A DNA stretch of 15,715 nucleotides from assembly GCA_023409435.1 (NCBI GenBank), contig JAEYHP010000070.1, positions 1-15,715 of the forward strand, written 5' to 3'. The translations under genes and the position numbers were made by a program. This document shows positions 1 to 7,325 of the stretch, piece after piece. Source of the stretch: Bacillota bacterium (GTDB taxonomy: Bacteria > Bacillota > Clostridia > Christensenellales > CAG-138). Positions within the stretch are counted from its first letter, which is position 1. Each line of letters opens with the position of its first letter. The notes beneath the pieces were generated by a model. It was not told where the DNA came from. It worked only from the letters and a program-made list of their open reading frames with translations, and did no database searches.

Positions 1-1213
1 TCTCCAAAGCCTCCAGTTCGGGCGGGCAGGAAAACGGCTCTCCCGCTGCCTGCATAGCATTTGCAACATCCTTCAAGCCGCTGCCCGTGCAAATGACGGT
101 AACGGTCTCGTTTGAACCGATTATTCCATCGGCCACCGCACGTTTGACGCCCGCTGTGGCGGTAACTCCGGCGGGTTCGCCAAACACGCCTTCGGTACGG
201 CCCAACAGGCGCATGGCGTCCAAAATCTCGCTGTCGTCCACGGCTACCCATGCGCCATTGCTTTCCCGCACGGCCCTTAATGCTTTTTCAGGGTTGCGGG
301 GCACGCCCACCGCAATGCTGTCCGCCAGCGTGTTTTCCGGCGTGGGCATAAGCTCTGTTCCGCTTTTCGCCGCGTTAACGAACGGGCAGCAGCCGGAGGA
401 CTGCACACCCAGGATTTTCGGAATACGATCTATGATGCCAAGCTCGTATAAATCCTTAAAACCGTTGTACACGCCGCCTATCGTGCAGCCGTCCCCAACG
501 GAAACCGCCACCCAGTCCGTAGGCAGAAACAGCAGTTGCTCCGCGATTTCCAGGCTGGCCGTCTTCTTGCCTTCCGTCATAATGGGGTTGATGCCCGCGT
601 TGCGGTTGTAGAAGCCCCATTTGTCTATGGCGGCGCGGGAAAGCTCAAACGTATCCCGGTAATCCCCCTGTACGCTCACGACATTCGCGCCGAATATCAA
701 AAGCTGCGCGACTTTGCCCTTGGGCGCGCGGGAAGGAACGAATATGACGGATTTTAACCCCATGCGCGCCGCGTTGCCTGCCAAAGAGGAAGCGGCGTTG
801 CCGGTGGAAGAGCAGGCGATGGTCTCATACCCCAGCTCTTTCGCCCGCGCGACCGCCACGGCGGAGGCGCGGTCCTTTAAGGACGCGGTGGGATTGAGCC
901 CGTCGTCCTTGATATAGAGGGCTTTTAGGGAAAGTTCCTTCTCCAGCCGATTGGAACGGTAGAGCGGCGTCCAGCCCACGCGCAAAAAACGCTCCCAATG
1001 GCGTCCCTCCACGGGCAACAGCGGCAGATAGCGCCACATGCTGTTCGTTCGGTCCTTCAAGAGCGTTTCGCGGTTCAATTCTTTTTTAATGGCGTCATAA
1101 TCGAATACGATATCCAAAATGCCTGTTTCCCCGCAATGCGGGCAGGTCAGCATATCTTCTGTATAAGAGAATTCTGTCTTGCATAACGTGCAGCGGTATC
1201 CTGCAACATGCAT
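1..1213 (-). CDS. thrC: Threonine synthase with N-terminal zinc ribbon (C-terminal end cut by window edge)
   Basis: PLP-dependent fold-type II enzyme that should convert O-phosphohomoserine to threonine in the cytoplasm. 404 codons are visible, close to the usual full length of about 400-420, so only the extreme C-terminus lies outside. Residues 8-27 carry a CxxC...CxxC zinc ribbon (C8, C11, C24, C27), common at the N-terminus of this threonine synthase class. The motif NPTASLKDRAS at 108-118 contains the PLP-binding Lys (K113), and SSTGNAASS at 135-143 is the phosphate-binding loop. A late VICTGSGLKD motif also fits. The start is the ATG at 1213. An AGGAAAGG element about 13 nt upstream is a slightly distant RBS. 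It appears monocistronic on its 5' side, separated from the foldase operon by a terminator. Other zinc-ribbon PLP synthases of the same fold are a remote alternative. Confidence 0.93.
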   Translation of the reverse strand, partial: MHVAGYRCTLCKTEFSYTEDMLTCPHCGETGILDIVFDYDAIKKELNRETLLKDRTNSMWRYLPLLPVEGRHWERFLRVGWTPLYRSNRLEKELSLKALYIKDDGLNPTASLKDRASAVAVARAKELGYETIACSSTGNAASSLAGNAARMGLKSVIFVPSRAPKGKVAQLLIFGANVVSVQGDYRDTFELSRAAIDKWGFYNRNAGINPIMTEGKKTASLEIAEQLLFLPTDWVAVSVGDGCTIGGVYNGFKDLYELGIIDRIPKILGVQSSGCCPFVNAAKSGTELMPTPENTLADSIAVGVPRNPEKALRAVRESNGAWVAVDDSEILDAMRLLGRTEGVFGEPAGVTATAGVKRAVADGIIGSNETVTVICTGSGLKDVANAMQAAGEPFSCPPELEALE

Positions 1214-1232
1214 GGGGGGACACGCACCTTTC

Positions 1233-1246
1233 CTGCCGTGCGGCAG
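1233..1246 (-). promoter_or_regulatory. Small GC hairpin just before the thrC ribosome binding site
   Basis: CTGCCG and CGGCAG form a perfect 6-bp stem with a 2-nt gap. The stem ends inside the AGGAAAGG ribosome-binding element of thrC, so folding could limit initiation. No T-box, S-box or leader-peptide hallmark was recognised around it. The regulatory role is inference. Confidence 0.3.
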
Positions 1247-1335
1247 CCTTATCTCAGGTAACTGTGATGGATCATGTTTATCATACACCAAATTGAACGG
1301 CTTGTATAGGTTTGCGGGGCATATTATATAATTTT

Positions 1336-1369
1336 TATTTGCACTAAAAAAACTTTTTTAGTGCAAATA
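1336..1369. repeat. Perfect 34-nt AT-rich palindrome (16-nt arms, 2-nt spacer)
   Basis: The arm TATTTGCACTAAAAAA (1336-1351) is repeated inverted at 1354-1369 with only AC between. It lies between the foldase-operon terminator (1374-1406) and the thrC leader. On the minus strand a TATAAT at 1328-1323 sits just downstream, so the palindrome overlaps the place of a -35 element for thrC. That fits an operator, although the -35 itself would be poor (T-rich). It lacks the GC-rich stem of a normal terminator. It could also act as a secondary, bidirectional transcription stop. Confidence 0.6.
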
Positions 1370-1373
1370 TCAG

Positions 1374-1406
1374 AAAAGCCGCCCCACCCTGTATGGGCGA
1401 AGCGGC
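1374..1406 (-). terminator. Rho-independent terminator of the foldase operon
   Basis: On the minus strand GCCGCTTCGCCC pairs with GGGTGGGGCGGC over 12 bp (three G-U type pairs) with the loop ATACA, followed at once by TTTT. It begins about 20 nt after the stop codon of the PrsA-like gene and so closes the two-gene operon before thrC. Confidence 0.75.
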
Positions 1407-1425
1407 GCCGGAATTCGGTCTTGCT

Positions 1426-2817
1426 TTAGGCAGCCGTGCCGACATCCCGGATCAGATCCGGATAGGTGGTGACGACGGTGGTATCCTTGGTCCATTCGTC
1501 GACCATTGTGTACCATTCCTCATCCTGCTTGGCGGTAAGCACGGTTTCCTTAAACTGCTCCTGATAATCCGCAAGCTTTCTGTCGCCCGAGGGCTCCGTA
1601 CCCACCAGCTGGATGATGTGGTAACCTTCGTCGTCGATGATGATTTCAGAGTAGCTGCCCGGAGCGGTGAGTTTTTTCGCTGCCTCGCGCACCTCTTCCG
1701 AATACTCCGTCGACACATTGCTCAACAGCGCGCCCGTCTTATAGAAGGGATTTTCGACGCCTTCCGTCACCGTGAAATCCGGGTCCTGGGTGTATTCCTT
1801 CATGACGTCGTCAAAGCTCGTGCCACTCTGGAGTTTTGCGTACGCTTCGTCGATCTTGGGCTTGACGGAAGCGAACAGGTCGTTGCGCATGGTTTCGGCT
1901 TCTGCCTTCTTGGCGGCGTGCTCGATCTTGATTTCGGCGATGCGTACGGCGTTCGCTACTTCGTCTTCCAGCGTCAGTTCGGCAAGCTCATCCGCAAGGT
2001 CCTGCATCTGTGTCTGGATCTCGGTATATTCCGTGCCGATTTCTTCCTCGGAAAGAACCGAGATATGCTTGACGCGGATATATCCTTCCGGCGCGTACAG
2101 CGGCGGCGTGCCTCCGCTGCGCTCAAACGTTTCCTGGCTGGCTTTGTAACCGCTGGGGTCCGCGGTGAGCGCGTCTTTATCTGCGGTGAGCTGTTCGTCG
2201 AACTTAGCCTGCACCTCTTCATCCGTCACGGTAACGGTGGCGTTGAACGCTTCCTGCATGGCAGTGATGGAGGCGTTGGTGGCCTTTTCTTCCGCCAGCC
2301 TGGCTTTGAGCTGATCTTCGGTCAGCTTTTCGCCGAACTGCTGCTCGACGATCTCGCTGAATATTTCTGCTTTGCGCTTCTCCACGTCAAGGGAGGGGTC
2401 TTCCGCGACTTCGCTTTCCGCCTGGGACTGGGCGGTTTCCTTGAAATAATCAAGATCGGCCTGCACGCCTTCGTCCACCTCGGCCTGCTGTTCCGCGCTC
2501 AAAGTGGTATAGCCCTGGAGCTTGGCCTGGTAAGCGGTCACCTTGGTGCTGACCACGGCATTCAGAATGTCATCCTGAAAAAGCGCGAGGGAATCCGGCG
2601 TGGTGGTGGGATCCTGCCCGTACATCTGGTACATGTACAGGTAGTAATCGAACATATCCATATATTCGCCCTTGGTGACTTCCATATCGCCTACCTTGGC
2701 AATGACCTGCGCCCTGTTCTTTTGATCATCGACGCTCACCAGGCTGCATCCGAACATGGATACGGTGAACGCGAGCGCCAATACGGCGGCGATCAGGATT
2801 TTTACAGTCTTCTTCAT
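1426..2817 (-). CDS. prsA: PrsA-like parvulin foldase, probable lipoprotein
   Basis: 463-residue exported peptidyl-prolyl isomerase/chaperone, expected to help secreted proteins fold on the outer face of the membrane. A basic start and hydrophobic segment (residues 2-20) end in MFGC, a loose lipobox with Cys24. A SurA-like N-terminal helical region (about 35-240) is followed by a parvulin domain beginning at APEGYIRVKHISVL (242-255). This domain is interrupted by a charged, coiled-coil-like insertion (about 256-320) and resumes with the SGTSFDDVMKEYTQDP segment, FYKTGALL and EGYHIIQL (397-404). His251 and His400 match the conserved parvulin histidines, so isomerase activity is plausible. The RBS AAAGGAG lies 12 nt before the ATG. 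It is second in an operon, 44 bp after a paralogue. The lipid anchor is less certain than in its neighbour because the lipobox is atypical. Confidence 0.85.
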   Translation of the reverse strand: MKKTVKILIAAVLALAFTVSMFGCSLVSVDDQKNRAQVIAKVGDMEVTKGEYMDMFDYYLYMYQMYGQDPTTTPDSLALFQDDILNAVVSTKVTAYQAKLQGYTTLSAEQQAEVDEGVQADLDYFKETAQSQAESEVAEDPSLDVEKRKAEIFSEIVEQQFGEKLTEDQLKARLAEEKATNASITAMQEAFNATVTVTDEEVQAKFDEQLTADKDALTADPSGYKASQETFERSGGTPPLYAPEGYIRVKHISVLSEEEIGTEYTEIQTQMQDLADELAELTLEDEVANAVRIAEIKIEHAAKKAEAETMRNDLFASVKPKIDEAYAKLQSGTSFDDVMKEYTQDPDFTVTEGVENPFYKTGALLSNVSTEYSEEVREAAKKLTAPGSYSEIIIDDEGYHIIQLVGTEPSGDRKLADYQEQFKETVLTAKQDEEWYTMVDEWTKDTTVVTTYPDLIRDVGTAA

Positions 2818-2861
2818 TGAAAAACAATTCTCCTTTGTTGTTGTTGCTGTACGAAATCCGG

Positions 2862-4115
2862 TTACAGCTTTTCCGGGTAAAGGGTCACGGTACCGGCTTC
2901 CTGGGCTTTTTCCGCAAACTCTGCCTGCATCGTCACCAAAGTTGCGTTGGAGCGGGTATTGGATTCGAGTTCCGCCTTGATCTCATCATGTATCTCTTCA
3001 AAGCTGCGCACGCCGGGAACGATTTTGTCTTTGAGGAGTATGATGCAGGAGCCGTCCTTCAAATGCACGGGAGCGGAGATATCGCCAACGGCAGTAAGCG
3101 CAAGCGCCGCGTCGAGGTAAGACTGCTCCACATGGATGCTGTCGCGGCTTACAAAGTAGCTGATGAGGTGGGTATCTTCCGACTTCTGTTCCATAAGCTT
3201 GATAAAATCGACCCCGCCGAGCGCTTCGTCGCGGATGGCGTTCAACTGCGTATCAAGCTGCGCGTACGCATCGTTGAGCACACGCTCAAAGTTTGCCTTG
3301 GCACGGTCAAGCGTATCCTTTTTAATTCCGGAGAACAGCCCTTCTTCATTTTGCTTATAGTCCGACTGCGCCTTCGCTGCGATATCAGCCGCGGCATTGA
3401 TATCCGCTATCTGCTTCGCGGTAAAGTTCAGTGCAATGCGAGCGGTTTCCACATACCCTTCGGGTGCATCAAGTATGAGATTCGGCGTGCTTTCGCCAAA
3501 CCAGGTTGGGCTTGAGGCGATGCCCTCCTGCTGAGCCTTTAACTGCTCGTCGTAGTAATCGCGGATGGTTTCTTCCGTAATGCTTTTCGCGGGCTGCAGC
3601 TGATCGTAGAGTAGAGTGATGACATAGGCGTCCCGCATCATGGTACGCATGCGCTCGGGCGTGAGGCTGCTGTTTTCCAGGAGGTCGATATACGCCTGCT
3701 CGGCCTGTCTCCTGCCCTTTTCATCCGAGCCGTACTGCTCCATGTAAGATGCGATTTTATCATTATAGTATTTGAGATACTGCGCGTCGATTTCCGCTTC
3801 CTGTTCGGCGGTCAACTCGTAAAGCCCCTGCTTTCGAGCCTCTTCCTTCATAGCGGCCTCGCCTACCAGAAAGTTCAATTGGTTTTGCTTGTATTTTGCG
3901 AAATCGGACTCATACTGCGGCTGGGTCAGGTCCACGCCCATCATGGTTTCATAACGGGCGAGCTGGTTCTTCAAAGCAGCATCAAACTGCCAGCGGTAAA
4001 TGGGCGTCTCCCCTACCGTTCCCATAATATCATCGGGATTTTTCGCGCAGCCCGCCGCCACAAGCAACACGCTTATGAGCGAGAGCAAGAAAGCGAGCAT
4101 CCTTTTCCCCGTCAT
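2862..4115 (-). CDS. SurA/PrsA-like lipoprotein chaperone with degenerate parvulin domain
   Basis: 417-residue exported lipoprotein, paralogue of the next gene. A hydrophobic signal ends in the good lipobox VAAGC (Cys23). A SurA_N-like helical region follows (about 30-200), then a parvulin-like region opening with APEGYVETARIAL (218-229). Alignment with the neighbour's APEGYIRVKHISV puts Arg226 at the catalytic-type His, and DGSCIILL (354-361) has Cys where the neighbour has His400. It is therefore probably a chaperone without isomerase activity (inference). The open frame extends to a TTG at 4121, but AAGGAG (4129-4124) is only 2 nt from that codon and 8 nt from the ATG at 4115, so 4115 is chosen. 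It is the first gene after the 4183-4211 promoter. Confidence 0.82.
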   Translation of the reverse strand: MTGKRMLAFLLSLISVLLVAAGCAKNPDDIMGTVGETPIYRWQFDAALKNQLARYETMMGVDLTQPQYESDFAKYKQNQLNFLVGEAAMKEEARKQGLYELTAEQEAEIDAQYLKYYNDKIASYMEQYGSDEKGRRQAEQAYIDLLENSSLTPERMRTMMRDAYVITLLYDQLQPAKSITEETIRDYYDEQLKAQQEGIASSPTWFGESTPNLILDAPEGYVETARIALNFTAKQIADINAAADIAAKAQSDYKQNEEGLFSGIKKDTLDRAKANFERVLNDAYAQLDTQLNAIRDEALGGVDFIKLMEQKSEDTHLISYFVSRDSIHVEQSYLDAALALTAVGDISAPVHLKDGSCIILLKDKIVPGVRSFEEIHDEIKAELESNTRSNATLVTMQAEFAEKAQEAGTVTLYPEKL

Positions 4116-4123
4116 GCGCAATT

Positions 4124-4129
4124 CTCCTT
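4124..4129 (-). promoter_or_regulatory. RBS that sets the start at 4115
   Basis: AAGGAG on the minus strand, 8 nt before the ATG at 4115 and only 2 nt before an upstream in-frame TTG. The TTG is therefore not the start. Confidence 0.75.
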
Positions 4130-4150
4130 AAGTACGAATTCTATTCAGGC

Positions 4151-4167
4151 AGGCGGAACAACCGCCT
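4151..4167 (-). promoter_or_regulatory. Hairpin near the 5' end of the foldase mRNA
   Basis: AGGCGG and CCGCCT form a perfect 6-bp stem around a 5-nt loop, about 10-25 nt after the predicted transcription start. It may protect the 5' end of the mRNA. It is too far from the RBS to mask it directly. Confidence 0.35.
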
Positions 4168-4182
4168 ATAGTAAGCTATCCC

Positions 4183-4211
4183 ATTATACATATTCCAAGG
4201 GATTGTTGCAA
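4183..4211 (-). promoter_or_regulatory. SigA-type promoter of the two-gene foldase operon
   Basis: Minus strand TTGCAA (4211-4206), 17-nt spacer, TATAAT (4188-4183): a perfect -10, 4/6 at -35 and ideal spacing. Predicted start near 4176, giving a leader of about 60 nt to the ATG at 4115. Confidence 0.8.
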
Positions 4212-4274
4212 CGCATAATCCTGTAAACAAAGTGTGGCAGCAGCCCCCTTTCATTCGCGGCAAGCCCTTTGTGA

Positions 4275-4303
4275 TTGTTTCCACACGGGGCGCATTGTAT
4301 AAT
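4275..4303 (+). promoter_or_regulatory. SigA-type promoter of the ATPase-pth-mfd operon
   Basis: TTGTTT (4275-4280), 17-nt spacer, TATAAT (4298-4303). The predicted start near 4310 leaves a leader of roughly 20 nt before the RBS and ATG at 4332. It is divergent from the foldase promoter, with about 60 bp between the two -35 boxes, and no clear shared operator was seen there. Confidence 0.75.
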
Positions 4304-4318
4304 GGAACATATCAATAC

Positions 4319-4324
4319 GGGAGG
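4319..4324 (+). promoter_or_regulatory. RBS that sets the ATPase start at 4332
   Basis: GGGAGG, 7 nt before the ATG at 4332. The longer in-frame ATG at 4275 coincides with the -35 box and would not be transcribed from this promoter. Confidence 0.8.
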
Positions 4325-4331
4325 TACTCCG

Positions 4332-6671
4332 ATGCAGCGCTTTACGCCGTGCGCGAAGGAGGGCCTTACTTCTGCGCAGATACTTTTGCGGCGGGAGGAA
4401 GGCCTTGTAAACGCGCAGCCGCCGCATATCACGAAGACGACGGGCAGGATCATACGCGACAACCTGATGACGTTTTTCAACCTCATCAACGCGATCCTGT
4501 TTCTGGGTCTGCTGCTGGTTCAGTCCTATTCCAACACGCTCTTCATGGGTGTGGTGCTAAGTAACCTGCTGATCGGCGTGATTCAGGAGCTGCGCGCCAA
4601 GCGCGCAGTGGAAAAGTTAAGCGTGCTGCACGCCCCGCGCACCCGCGTTGTGCGGGACGGCGCGGAACAGGAGATACCCAGCGAAGAACTTGTGCTGGAC
4701 GATATCCTGATTTTATCCCTGGGCAATCAGGTGCCCGCCGACGCCATCGTCTGCGAAGGAATGGTCGAAGCGGACGAATCCATGCTAACAGGCGAATCCA
4801 ACGCCATCAAAAAAGGGCCGGGGGACATGTTGCTTTCGGGCAGTTTTGTGCTTTCCGGCGCCTGCCGCGCGCAGGCGGAGCGCGTGGGCGGCGAAAGTTA
4901 TGCGGCAAAACTCTCCCATGAGGCCAAGCGCTACAAGCGGTTCGACTCGGAACTGATGCGTGCGCTGCGTCTCATTATTCGATACGCGGGCGGCATTGTG
5001 CTTCCGCTGGGCGCGCTGATGTTCTGGAGCATCTATCGCGGGCTTTCCCACGGCCTGCAATCCAGCGCCGAACAGACGGCAGCCTCCATGCTGGGCATGA
5101 TCCCGTCGGGGCTGATGCTTTTGACCAGCGTGTCGCTTGCCGTGGGCGTCATCACCTTAGCGCGCAAAAAGACGCTGGTGCAGGAACTGTACTGCATTGA
5201 AACTCTTTCCCGCGTGAACATGCTCTGCCTGGACAAGACCGGCACTTTGACCACCGGCAACATGCAGGTGGAGCGCGTTATTCCGACCGGGGACGCAGAC
5301 GACGCGGAGCTTTTCGCCATGCTCTCTGATATCGTGGGCACCATGCCCGCGGGCAACGCCACGGCAAAAGCGCTCGCCGCATATTTTCAAGCGCCGCCCC
5401 GCGAACAGCCGCTGGGGCTGACGCCGTTTTCCTCCGCGCGCAAGTTTAGCGCCGCCTCGTTTTCCTACGGCACGCTCTATCTTGGCGCTGCCAATATGTT
5501 GACAGAACTGCCTGAAAATATACAGGCGCTGGCGAATCAGGAAGCATCCTCGGGCCAGCGCGTGCTGCTGCTGTGCAAATCCGAAGCAGCGGGAAATGAG
5601 CCGAAGGCCCCGCAGGACGCGGCGCTTAGCCCAGTCGCGCTCGTCACGCTGCTGGATGAAATCCGTCCCGAAGCCGCAGACACGCTGCGCTTTTTCCGGG
5701 AACAGGACGTAACGGTAAAGCTCATTTCCGGCGATGACGCACGCACGGTTTCCGCAATCGCGGCGCGGCTCAACCTCCCCAGCGCGGAATGCTATGTGGA
5801 CGCCACCACGCTCAAAGACGATGACTCTCTAAAAGAAGCGGCGAAAACATATACCGTGTTTGGCCGCGTTTCCCCGCAGCAGAAGAAGGAGCTCATTCAG
5901 GCGCTCCGGGCGCAGGGGCACACCGTGGCCATGACGGGGGACGGCGTGAACGACGTGCTGGCGTTAAAGGAATCGGACTGCAGCGTAGCCCTCAACGCGG
6001 GCAGCGACGCGGCGCGGCAGATTTCCCAGCTTGTACTTTTAGACAACAACTTCGCCTCTTTGCCGCATGTGGTCATGGAAGGGCGGCGCGTGGTCAACAA
6101 TATTACGCGGACGGCGTCGCTGTTTCTGGTAAAGACTGTATTCTCGTTCCTGCTGACGGTATCGAGCCTGCTCTTCGGGCTCGCGTACCCGTTCCAGCCG
6201 GTGCAGCTTACATTGATCGGCGCGGTGACGGTGGGCATCCCCGCGTTCTTCCTGGCGCTCGAACCCAACCGCACGCGCATCAAAGGGAGTTTTTTACGCA
6301 ACGTGCTCGCGCGCGCAATACCGGGTGCTGTGACCATATTCCTCTTTACGCTTGCGGCGGGTCTCGTCGGCCGCAGGACGGGATTAACTTACCCGGAAGT
6401 CAACTCGCTCTGCGTGTATCTTGCGGGGACGGCAGGGCTTATGATATTGCTGCGCATATGCAGGCCCCTTGTTTTCCGCCGCGCCGCGCTGTGGGTGCTG
6501 ATGGCGGCCGGCTTCTTTGGCGCGGCGGCGCTGTTCCCGGGCATTCTGGAGCTTACTTCCCCGCAGCCCGGCATCGGGTTGTGGCTCTATATAGGGCTGA
6601 CGCTTATCGCTTACCCGTTGCTTGCGGGTTTGGAGCGCGTTTGCCGGCATATACTCAAAGCGGAGGACTGA
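4332..6671 (+). CDS. CtpE-like cation-transporting P-type ATPase
   Basis: 779-residue membrane pump coupling ATP hydrolysis to cation movement. In order: two transmembrane segments (about 45-85), actuator domain with TGES at 153-156, a membrane pair including IPSGLMLLTS (257-266), phosphorylation motif DKTGTLT (Asp301), the short nucleotide-binding domain with PFSSARKFS (365-373), SGDD hinge motif (466-469), TGDGVND (535-541), and about six C-terminal membrane helices. The overall architecture and the short N-domain fit the CtpE family; mycobacterial CtpE has been linked to calcium uptake. The ion here cannot be read off: Ser259 occupies the position of Glu in the PEGL motif of calcium pumps. 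There is no N-terminal heavy-metal domain or CPC motif, which argues against copper or zinc pumps. It is the first gene of the operon, with 4 nt to pth. Confidence 0.88.
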   Translation: MQRFTPCAKEGLTSAQILLRREEGLVNAQPPHITKTTGRIIRDNLMTFFNLINAILFLGLLLVQSYSNTLFMGVVLSNLLIGVIQELRAKRAVEKLSVLHAPRTRVVRDGAEQEIPSEELVLDDILILSLGNQVPADAIVCEGMVEADESMLTGESNAIKKGPGDMLLSGSFVLSGACRAQAERVGGESYAAKLSHEAKRYKRFDSELMRALRLIIRYAGGIVLPLGALMFWSIYRGLSHGLQSSAEQTAASMLGMIPSGLMLLTSVSLAVGVITLARKKTLVQELYCIETLSRVNMLCLDKTGTLTTGNMQVERVIPTGDADDAELFAMLSDIVGTMPAGNATAKALAAYFQAPPREQPLGLTPFSSARKFSAASFSYGTLYLGAANMLTELPENIQALANQEASSGQRVLLLCKSEAAGNEPKAPQDAALSPVALVTLLDEIRPEAADTLRFFREQDVTVKLISGDDARTVSAIAARLNLPSAECYVDATTLKDDDSLKEAAKTYTVFGRVSPQQKKELIQALRAQGHTVAMTGDGVNDVLALKESDCSVALNAGSDAARQISQLVLLDNNFASLPHVVMEGRRVVNNITRTASLFLVKTVFSFLLTVSSLLFGLAYPFQPVQLTLIGAVTVGIPAFFLALEPNRTRIKGSFLRNVLARAIPGAVTIFLFTLAAGLVGRRTGLTYPEVNSLCVYLAGTAGLMILLRICRPLVFRRAALWVLMAAGFFGAAALFPGILELTSPQPGIGLWLYIGLTLIAYPLLAGLERVCRHILKAED

Positions 6672-6675
6672 AGAC

Positions 6676-7287
6676 ATGTACCTGATCGTGGGTCTTGGCA
6701 ACCCCGGCATCGCCTACCGGAACTCCCGCCACAACGCGGGTTTTCTTGCGCTGGACACGCTTTCCCAAAAGCTCAGTATCCCGTGTAACAAGCGCGCGCA
6801 CCACGCCTTAATCGGGGAAGGCTATTACGGCACGGAAAAGCTGCTTTTGTGCAAGCCCGAAACATACATGAACCTGAGCGGCGAGGCTGTGCAGTCCGTG
6901 CTTTCCTATTACAAGCTGCCGCCGGAACGCTTGATTGTGCTGTATGACGATATCGACCTCGCCGTAGGCGATATCCGCATCCGCGCCTCGGGAAGCTCCG
7001 GCACGCACAACGGCATGCGCTCCATCATCGCCTGTTTGGGTGGGGAGGAAGGCTTCCCGCGCGTGCGCATCGGCATCGGCAAACAGAAGGACGGGCGCGA
7101 CCTTGCCGCATTTGTGTTGGGCAAGCCGCCCAAAGAGGACCAGGAACTGCTGGAGGAAGCGTATACCCAGGCGGCGGAGGCCGCGCTGCTGATCGTGGAG
7201 GGCAAGCTTCAGGAGGCGCAGGCCAGGTTTAACAAAAGGCCCAAGAAGGCGAAGGAGCCGCAGGCGAAGGAAAACCCGGAGCAATAA
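6676..7287 (+). CDS. pth: Peptidyl-tRNA hydrolase
   Basis: 203-residue cytoplasmic enzyme that releases peptides from prematurely dissociated peptidyl-tRNA so the tRNA is recycled. The N-terminus VGLGNPGIAY leads to catalytic His19 in RHNAGF. Further landmarks are KPETYMNLSG (60-69), the YDDIDL motif with Asp91 at the general catalytic Asp, and GTHNGMRSI (109-117). The length is slightly above the family norm because of a charged Lys/Pro/Glu tail (about 187-203). The start at ATG 6676 has GGAGG 9 nt upstream, placed inside the end of the ATPase gene. The longer in-frame frame to 6622 has no support and would extend past the conserved N-terminal strand. It is followed by mfd, 38 nt on. Confidence 0.96.
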   Translation: MYLIVGLGNPGIAYRNSRHNAGFLALDTLSQKLSIPCNKRAHHALIGEGYYGTEKLLLCKPETYMNLSGEAVQSVLSYYKLPPERLIVLYDDIDLAVGDIRIRASGSSGTHNGMRSIIACLGGEEGFPRVRIGIGKQKDGRDLAAFVLGKPPKEDQELLEEAYTQAAEAALLIVEGKLQEAQARFNKRPKKAKEPQAKENPEQ

Positions 7288-7315
7288 GGTCTGTTTTAGT
7301 CCCATATCAATGAAC

Positions 7316-7320
7316 AGGAG
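7316..7320 (+). promoter_or_regulatory. RBS that sets the mfd start at 7326
   Basis: AGGAG ends on the first base of an in-frame GTG at 7320, so that GTG cannot use it. The ATG at 7326 is 5 nt downstream and is preferred. Confidence 0.7.
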
Positions 7321-7325
7321 TGACC

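Noticed and set aside
1214..1335. T-box or SAM-type riboswitch in the thrC leader
   Set aside because: No T-box sequence, no antiterminator/terminator pair and no conserved riboswitch core could be found; only a small hairpin is present.
1393..2820. Long open frame (475 codons) on the plus strand across the PrsA-like gene
   Set aside because: It is antisense to a gene with a signal peptide, parvulin motifs, RBS and terminator; the translation is low-complexity Leu/Phe/Gly-rich with no recognisable domain.
4116..4121. TTG at 4121 as start of the upstream foldase
   Set aside because: The RBS is only 2 nt away; the ATG at 4115 has an 8-nt spacing.
4275..4331. Upstream ATG at 4275 for the P-type ATPase
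   Set aside because: It coincides with the -35 box of a good promoter, and a strong RBS precedes the ATG at 4332.
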